Origin: Deltaproteobacteria bacterium
GTDB lineage: Bacteria > Desulfobacterota > Binatia > UBA9968
Reading direction: 5' to 3'
Length of the DNA stretch: 9,731 nucleotides
Assembly (NCBI GenBank): GCA_023250495.1
Contig: JAHFAP010000092.1
Span: 1-9,731, forward strand
Shown: positions 5,712-9,731 of the stretch, one piece after another
Numbering within the stretch: position 1 is the first letter of the stretch
Layout of the letters: the number at the start of each line of letters is the position of its first letter
Notes under the pieces: model-generated
The model's database searches: none
Told to the model about the DNA's origin: nothing
The model's input: only the letters and a program-made list of their open reading frames with translations
Made by a program: the position numbers and the translations under genes

Positions 5712-7424
5712 CTAGGTCACCGGCTGCAGCCGGATGTCTATGAGCGCCACCTGGCCGGCGGCCACTGCTTTGAGACCGCGCTCGATCGCCGGCCGCACCT
5801 CGCCCGGCTCTTCGACCTTCTCGCCGTAACCCTCGAAGGCGCGTGCGATGGTGGCGTAGTCCGGACTGGGCGTGATCGAAATCCCGACGAAGTTCTTTGT
5901 TCGCACCGCCCAGCCGTCCGGGAAGTAACGAGGCACCCCGGACATTTGCGACAAATATCCCAAGTTATTGAAGAGAACGATCAGGATCGGCAGCTTGTGC
6001 TCCTGGCAAACCCCCAGAGCCGCCAGCGCCGGATCATAATTGAAGGAGCCATCGCCGATCAGGCAAACGACCGGACGCTTCGGCGAGGCCGCCTTGACAC
6101 CCAACGCGGTCGCCAGCCCCGTGCCCAGGCCGCCGATGGAGCCGGCGAAAAATGATCCGGGCTTGAGCCTGTCCAGGTAACGGTGGACCGCAAGGCGATG
6201 TGTGATGGTCTCCTCCACGACCATAGCGTCGGCAGGTAGAACCTGGTTCAACTCATGGGTTACCCAACGGGTGTCGATCGGCTTCTTGGTTTTTACCGCA
6301 AGCGCCTCCTCTGTCCACCGCCGCTTTCTCTCCTCGAACCGGCTCTTCCAGCTCTCCGCCCGCCGCGCCCGTTCAGGCTCTCCTTTGGAGACGCGCTTTC
6401 TCAATACTTCGAGGAGTTTCTCCAGCGAGCTTTGAATCTCCCCGGCGAGGCAGAGATCGACTTTGAATCCCCAATAGGGAAGCTCGGCGCGCAGGGGATT
6501 TTCATCCAGCACCGCCACCTTCGCCTCCGGCCCCGGTCCTTTCGACGCCGGGTGCCAGGGCGCAAGCGCGCCCAAGAGAAAAACCACGTCGGCCTCTCGC
6601 ACATAGTCCTGTGGGTCATGACCGCCGTGAAGCGGATGGTTGCGCGGAAAGTTCATGTAACCGGTGCTGCGGCTCTCGACGACCGGCGCGCCGAGCAATT
6701 CAGCCAGCTCGACGATCCGCTCGACGATCGCAACGCTGCGGCCGGCGTCTTCCGAAATAATGACCGGATTTTTCGCCGTGGCCAGCATGCCGGCGAGCTC
6801 TTCGATCCCTTCCGGGTCCGCGGTCGGCGCCGGCGCCGAGCCATTTTCAGACGGAGGATTTTTGGTCATCTTGTCAAACAAATATTCCATCGGCACGGAC
6901 ACGAAGACCGGCCCTCTGGGAGCGGCCATGGCAAGCTGGCAGGCGCGTTGGATGGTCGCGGGCAGAATCGCCTTCGTGTTGACGCCGAAGCTCCACTTGA
7001 CACAACGCTCAACCAATCTGGCGGGTCCGCCGATGTCGGCGAGGTGGCCGATCCACTGCCCGCCGACATCCGGCCCGTCATCTTCTCCGAAGCCGATCGA
7101 TTCGCCGGTGAAGACCACCATCGGCACCTGCTCGTGAAGCGCGCCCCGGAGCGCCATGGTCGCGTGCAGCGAGCCGACGGTCGTGTGAATCGTCACCGCC
7201 GGGAGTTTCCCGGTCGACTTCGCGTAGCCGCTGGCCATGCCCACGGCGACCTCTTCATGCCGCGTGCTCACGTAGAGAGGCAGGCTCTCGCCTTGCGGTT
7301 CCGCGAGCGCCTCCCATAACGGCGACCACTCCGATCCCGGCGACGCGAAGATCCGCTCCACTCCCATTCCACCCAGCACACGAAGCAGAGTTTGAGCCCC
7401 AGTCAAACCTTTTGTTTCGATCAT
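5712..7424 (-). CDS. Benzoylformate decarboxylase-like ThDP-dependent enzyme
   Basis: This 570-residue protein has the full three-domain layout of 2-oxoacid decarboxylases and acetolactate synthases. The N-terminal Pyr domain (about 5-185) holds the ThDP-activating Glu E57 in TRHEEVAVG. The central domain spans about 200-340, and the C-terminal PP domain (about 385-560) carries the ThDP/Mg motif from GDGS at 457-460 to NN at 486-487. Comparison from memory with Pseudomonas putida benzoylformate decarboxylase matches S31 (PGS) to Ser26, H80 to His70 and H291 to His281, with the Glu-to-His spacing of 23 identical. VKWS at 142-145 and GDGSFNY also agree. It probably decarboxylates a 2-oxoacid, aromatic or otherwise. 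It is the third gene after the binding protein and the amidohydrolase. A GTG at 7430 opens the same frame, but the ATG at 7424 has the properly spaced ribosome site. Confidence 0.85.
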   Translation of the reverse strand: MIETKGLTGAQTLLRVLGGMGVERIFASPGSEWSPLWEALAEPQGESLPLYVSTRHEEVAVGMASGYAKSTGKLPAVTIHTTVGSLHATMALRGALHEQVPMVVFTGESIGFGEDDGPDVGGQWIGHLADIGGPARLVERCVKWSFGVNTKAILPATIQRACQLAMAAPRGPVFVSVPMEYLFDKMTKNPPSENGSAPAPTADPEGIEELAGMLATAKNPVIISEDAGRSVAIVERIVELAELLGAPVVESRSTGYMNFPRNHPLHGGHDPQDYVREADVVFLLGALAPWHPASKGPGPEAKVAVLDENPLRAELPYWGFKVDLCLAGEIQSSLEKLLEVLRKRVSKGEPERARRAESWKSRFEERKRRWTEEALAVKTKKPIDTRWVTHELNQVLPADAMVVEETITHRLAVHRYLDRLKPGSFFAGSIGGLGTGLATALGVKAASPKRPVVCLIGDGSFNYDPALAALGVCQEHKLPILIVLFNNLGYLSQMSGVPRYFPDGWAVRTKNFVGISITPSPDYATIARAFEGYGEKVEEPGEVRPAIERGLKAVAAGQVALIDIRLQPVT

Positions 7425-7429
7425 ATACA

Positions 7430-7437
7430 CTCCTTTT
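7430..7437 (-). promoter_or_regulatory. Ribosome binding site that sets the ThDP enzyme start
   Basis: On the minus strand AAAAGGAG ends 5 bases before the ATG at 7424. The upstream GTG at 7430 overlaps this site and so cannot use it, which decides for the ATG. Confidence 0.7.
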
Positions 7438-7460
7438 AGAAGTTATGTCCCGCCCCGGCA

Positions 7461-7528
7461 AGCGATCAGCTATCAGCAGTCAGCAGTCAGCTTAAAGAGT
7501 TCTTGCTGAAAGCTGAATGCTGATTGCT
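7461..7528. repeat. Heptad-repeat imperfect hairpin between amidohydrolase and ThDP genes
   Basis: The left part (7461-7488) is four 7-base units: AGCGATC, AGCTATC, AGCAGTC, AGCAGTC. The right part (7505-7528) is GCTGAAA, GCTGAAT, GCTGATT, GCT. The 24-base arms at 7468-7491 and 7505-7528 are reverse complements with four mismatches around a 13-base loop. No T-run follows the hairpin in the minus-strand transcript, so it is not a standard terminator. It fills most of the 106-base gap inside a presumed operon and could be a dispersed repeat or an RNA-processing or stability element. Confidence 0.7.
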
Positions 7529-7530
7529 TC

Positions 7531-8553
7531 TTAGCTTAAATTGTAAAATCGGCGCGCGTTTTTATCGAGAATATTTTTCTTCGCTTCGAGCGAGAGATCC
7601 TCGCGCCCCCAGATGATCGACGCCGATTCCGGCCAGCTCATGTCCCAGTGCGGATAGTCGGAGGCGTACATGAGCGTCTCCGATCCGATCTCCCCCACCA
7701 CATAGCCCATCATCTTCTCCTCCGGCTCGCAGCCGTAGTAGATGCGGCCGCTCGTGAGATATTCGCTCGGCTTTTTCTTGCACAGAGGCGCCTCGACTTT
7801 GCCCCGCTTCTCCCACTCTTCATCCATGCGCTCCGCCCAGTAAGGTATCCAGCCGCAGCCGATCTCCAGGTAGCCGATCCGAAGCTTGGGGAATAACTCG
7901 GGGATGCCGCCGAAGATCATCGCCGTGAGCTGGCGCAAGACTGGAAACGGGTGGCCGGTGGTGTGGATGCTGATGAACTGATCGAAAATCTCGCTGCCCG
8001 CCTCGTCGCCGCCGAAGGCATGAATCGCGATCGGCGTGTCCAGCCGCTCCGCCTCTCGATATAGAGGATAGAACTCCGAGCTGCCGAGATTCTTGCTGTG
8101 CGCCTGCGCCGCCAGCATCCCGCCGACAAGACCAAGCTTCGTCACCGCGCGATTGAGCTCCTTGGCCGCCTCCTCCGGACTGTTGACTGGAAGATTGGCT
8201 ACGGCCTTGAGCCGAGGAGATCCCTTGCAGTAGTCAGAGATGAAGTCGTCGTACGCGCGGCATAGGGCTACGGCGAAGGCCGGTTCCTTTACTCGACCGA
8301 TGCCCAGGCCGGAAGTCGGATAGAGCACGGCGGTGTCGATCTCCTGTTTGTCCATCGCCGCAAGCCGCTCTTCAAGCTTGACTCCGTTATGTCCCAGGGT
8401 CCCGCCCAGGTTACGATCGTAGGTCTCGCGCGGAAGAAAGGGCGCTCTCCGGCTGCGATACGGCTCCGACAGATGGGGCTTGAGCAGCTCGTCGAAATCG
8501 CGCGCATGGCCGTCGGAATCTACGACTTTCATGACATCTCGCAGTGATTGCAT
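7531..8553 (-). CDS. Amidohydrolase-2 family metal-dependent hydrolase or decarboxylase
   Basis: This 340-residue protein is a TIM-barrel of the amidohydrolase-2 (ACMSD-like) family at about its usual length. The first strand carries VVDSDGH at 10-16, where D12 or D14 and H16 stand for the metal-binding motif that is HxH in classical amidohydrolases. H178 (PIAIH), H197 or H201 (IHTTGH) and D299 in YASDYPHWD are the other expected metal and catalytic residues. The family includes hydrolases of cyclic amides and lactones and non-oxidative decarboxylases of aromatic acids; the substrate here is not clear. AAGGAGG lies 4 bases before the ATG. It begins 15 bases after the binding-protein stop, so the two are almost surely co-transcribed and probably share a substrate. 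Confidence 0.87.
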   Translation of the reverse strand: MQSLRDVMKVVDSDGHARDFDELLKPHLSEPYRSRRAPFLPRETYDRNLGGTLGHNGVKLEERLAAMDKQEIDTAVLYPTSGLGIGRVKEPAFAVALCRAYDDFISDYCKGSPRLKAVANLPVNSPEEAAKELNRAVTKLGLVGGMLAAQAHSKNLGSSEFYPLYREAERLDTPIAIHAFGGDEAGSEIFDQFISIHTTGHPFPVLRQLTAMIFGGIPELFPKLRIGYLEIGCGWIPYWAERMDEEWEKRGKVEAPLCKKKPSEYLTSGRIYYGCEPEEKMMGYVVGEIGSETLMYASDYPHWDMSWPESASIIWGREDLSLEAKKNILDKNARRFYNLS

Positions 8554-8568
8554 AGAGCCTCCTTATTA

Positions 8569-9579
8569 TTATCGTTTCCAAATCTGGTCAAAAAATCCGC
8601 TCTTTTCCATTTCATCGAGATAGCGCGTATCGATCATCTCCTGAGACTTGACGCTTTTGGCCCGAGGGTCAACCGACGCTACTTCGTCGAGAGTCGCCTG
8701 AAGAGAATCCGCTTTAATGACCATCCTGGGTTCCAGGGCCTTGATCTCCCCGTTGTATGCGGCATCCAGAATGGCCCGGTCCGTCACCCTGAGATATTTG
8801 CCCAGCACTTTGTAGGTGAACTCTCTATCCGTGTGGAGAATCTTGGCGGCTTCCGCCATGGCACGCATGAACTGGCCCATAACCTGAGGTCGCTTCGCCA
8901 TGACAGAGCGCTTCGTGACGAAGGCTGTGGCCGCGTAAGGAATACGAAGATCCGGGCCGTAGACGACGTAATGGTATCCCTGGGCGAGGGCCACAGCGTC
9001 CGACGGCGCGGTCAGAGTCGCCACATCGATTTTCTTATTGAGCAAAGCCGCCAGGCTCTCCGGGTCACCGCCGGTCTGGATAAAACTGAAATCACGGCCG
9101 GGCTCCATGCCAGACCGCCTGAGCGCCTGGATCGTGAAATAATGGGTGTTGCTGCCGATTCGGCTCACCCCGATTTGCTTGCCTTTGAGATCTTCGGGCT
9201 TCTTGAGATTCCCTCCCGCCAGAATGCTTTGCGTCATCACGTTTTTTACCCCGCCTACGAAGACCAGGTCCGTAGCCCCCTGGACATAGGCGCGGACATT
9301 TCCAACGGCGCCGGTCAAGGACATCTCCGCGTCACCGCTAAGCATGGCGGCAGTGACCATATTGGAAGAAGCTATAAACACGAGTTGAAAATCCAGGCTG
9401 TACTTTTTGAATAGCCCGGATTCCTGGGCGATCCAAGGCATCGACTGGGACATCACACGCGCAGAATGGATGCCGATGAGCTTGTCCGCCGCGTCCGCTG
9501 CTTCAGACGTAGCATGCCACCCCAGCAGAGCGCAGCCGATCAGCGCGAGGAGAAACCGTGGCTGCATGTTTTTCTTCAT
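8569..9579 (-). CDS. ABC transporter substrate-binding protein, NrtA/SsuA/TauA-like
   Basis: This 336-residue protein is a periplasmic binding protein of the nitrate/sulfonate/taurine type. The N-terminus has a basic start and a hydrophobic run at 9-20. Cleavage could be at SEA (25-27), but LIGC at 13-16 also fits a lipobox, so it may be a lipoprotein. Family signatures are PWIAQESGLFKKYSLDFQL at 48-66, AMLSGDAEMSLTGA at 78-91 and LKGKQIGVSRIGSNTHY at 131-147. It would capture a small organic or sulfur-containing ligand for import. No ABC permease or ATPase gene is present in the window, so those must lie outside it or be shared. The gene ends in three tandem TAA codons. A strong AGGAGGGAGG precedes the ATG. 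It leads the minus-strand operon with the amidohydrolase. Confidence 0.9.
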   Translation of the reverse strand: MKKNMQPRFLLALIGCALLGWHATSEAADAADKLIGIHSARVMSQSMPWIAQESGLFKKYSLDFQLVFIASSNMVTAAMLSGDAEMSLTGAVGNVRAYVQGATDLVFVGGVKNVMTQSILAGGNLKKPEDLKGKQIGVSRIGSNTHYFTIQALRRSGMEPGRDFSFIQTGGDPESLAALLNKKIDVATLTAPSDAVALAQGYHYVVYGPDLRIPYAATAFVTKRSVMAKRPQVMGQFMRAMAEAAKILHTDREFTYKVLGKYLRVTDRAILDAAYNGEIKALEPRMVIKADSLQATLDEVASVDPRAKSVKSQEMIDTRYLDEMEKSGFFDQIWKR

Positions 9580-9607
9580 GGCCTCCCTCCTGACAAACTC
9601 ACTGCAA

Positions 9608-9636
9608 CTCTTACCGCTTTTGTTCTCTTCTGTCCA
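9608..9636 (-). promoter_or_regulatory. Weak candidate promoter of the binding-protein operon
   Basis: On the minus strand TGGACA (9636-9631, five of six matches to TTGACA) is followed after 17 bases by TAAGAG (9613-9608, three matches to TATAAT). It lies 29 bases upstream of the ATG at 9579. The -10 box is poor, so this is a suggestion only. Confidence 0.25.
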
Positions 9637-9699
9637 GACGTGTCGGCCCGCCGGTAATGAGCCATCTTCAGACTTCCGAGTCGGTGCCCGACAGAAATC

Positions 9700-9722
9700 G
9701 AGATTCTTCGCTGCGCTCAGAA
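9700..9722. repeat. Dispersed repeat copy, right end of window
   Basis: This 23-base stretch (GAGATTCTTCGCT..GCTCAGAA) is the reverse complement of 36-58 with two mismatches, and the bases after it (TGAC) resemble the GTGAC near the left end. It lies in the 152 bases upstream of the binding-protein gene, where no reading frame was recognised. Confidence 0.6.
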
Positions 9723-9731
9723 TGACGCTAA

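Noticed and set aside
6255..7319. Long plus-strand open frame (354 codons) opposite the ThDP gene
   Set aside because: Its product is Arg/His-rich and low in recognisable motifs, and it lies wholly antisense to a gene with a complete ThDP active site, so it is a codon-bias shadow.
5712..7424. Acetolactate synthase large subunit
   Set aside because: The BFD-type Ser and His residues and VKWS segment fit a decarboxylase better, and no small regulatory subunit gene is adjacent.
8548..9414. Plus-strand open frame (288 codons) opposite the binding-protein gene
   Set aside because: Antisense to a clear family member with signal peptide; the translated product shows no domain or ribosome site.
1..9731. 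Defence island, phage or CRISPR system
   Set aside because: No nuclease, helicase, integrase, transposase, toxin pair or spaced repeat array was seen on either strand.

Overview
The window reads as a stretch of chromosome from an uncultured, moderately GC-rich Gram-negative-type bacterium. Secretion signals, a probable outer-membrane protein, CopC/CopD, an NrtA/SsuA-like binding protein with a metal-dependent amidohydrolase, and a ThDP enzyme recall soil and sediment lineages such as Methylomirabilota/Rokubacteria, Binatota or former Deltaproteobacteria. That placement is an impression from gene content only. No phage, transposase, CRISPR array, tRNA or rRNA is seen. Both ends of the window carry copies of one short, inversely oriented repeat, so this may be a contig that broke at dispersed repeats.

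Region 1 (about 158-3151, + strand) is a copper-handling cluster: a small Cys/His-bearing membrane-anchored protein, a secreted protein of probable beta-barrel type, CopC and CopD. The last three genes overlap by ATGA junctions and form a translationally coupled operon. The predicted mature forms of both the barrel-like protein and CopC begin with histidine. CopD carries an extra C-terminal Ig-like domain behind a His/Met linker.

Region 2 (3191-5072) holds three enzymes that use oxygen or flavin: a flavin reductase-like protein (-), a cupin with a 3-His thiol-dioxygenase-like site (+), and a haem-oxygenase-fold protein with the full diiron ligand set of CADD-like oxidases (-). The flavin reductase and cupin are divergent; the cupin and the diiron protein converge on a candidate bidirectional terminator. 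The diiron gene is divergent from a small lipoprotein (5230-5703), and the space between them holds a perfect 9-bp inverted repeat that places two TTGACA boxes back to back.

Region 3 (5712-9579, all - strand) reads, in transcription order, ABC-type substrate-binding protein, amidohydrolase-2 family enzyme, and benzoylformate decarboxylase-like ThDP enzyme. The first two are 15 bases apart. The third follows 106 bases later, across an unusual heptad-repeat hairpin. The likely theme is uptake and degradation of a small organic acid, possibly aromatic, but no permease or ATPase is in view and the substrate cannot be read from the sequence.

The strongest leads are the CADD-like diiron protein, which appears to have Phe where CADD has its sacrificial Tyr, together with its symmetric divergent promoter; the BFD-like active site in the ThDP enzyme; and the two secreted copper-cluster proteins with predicted N-terminal histidine.
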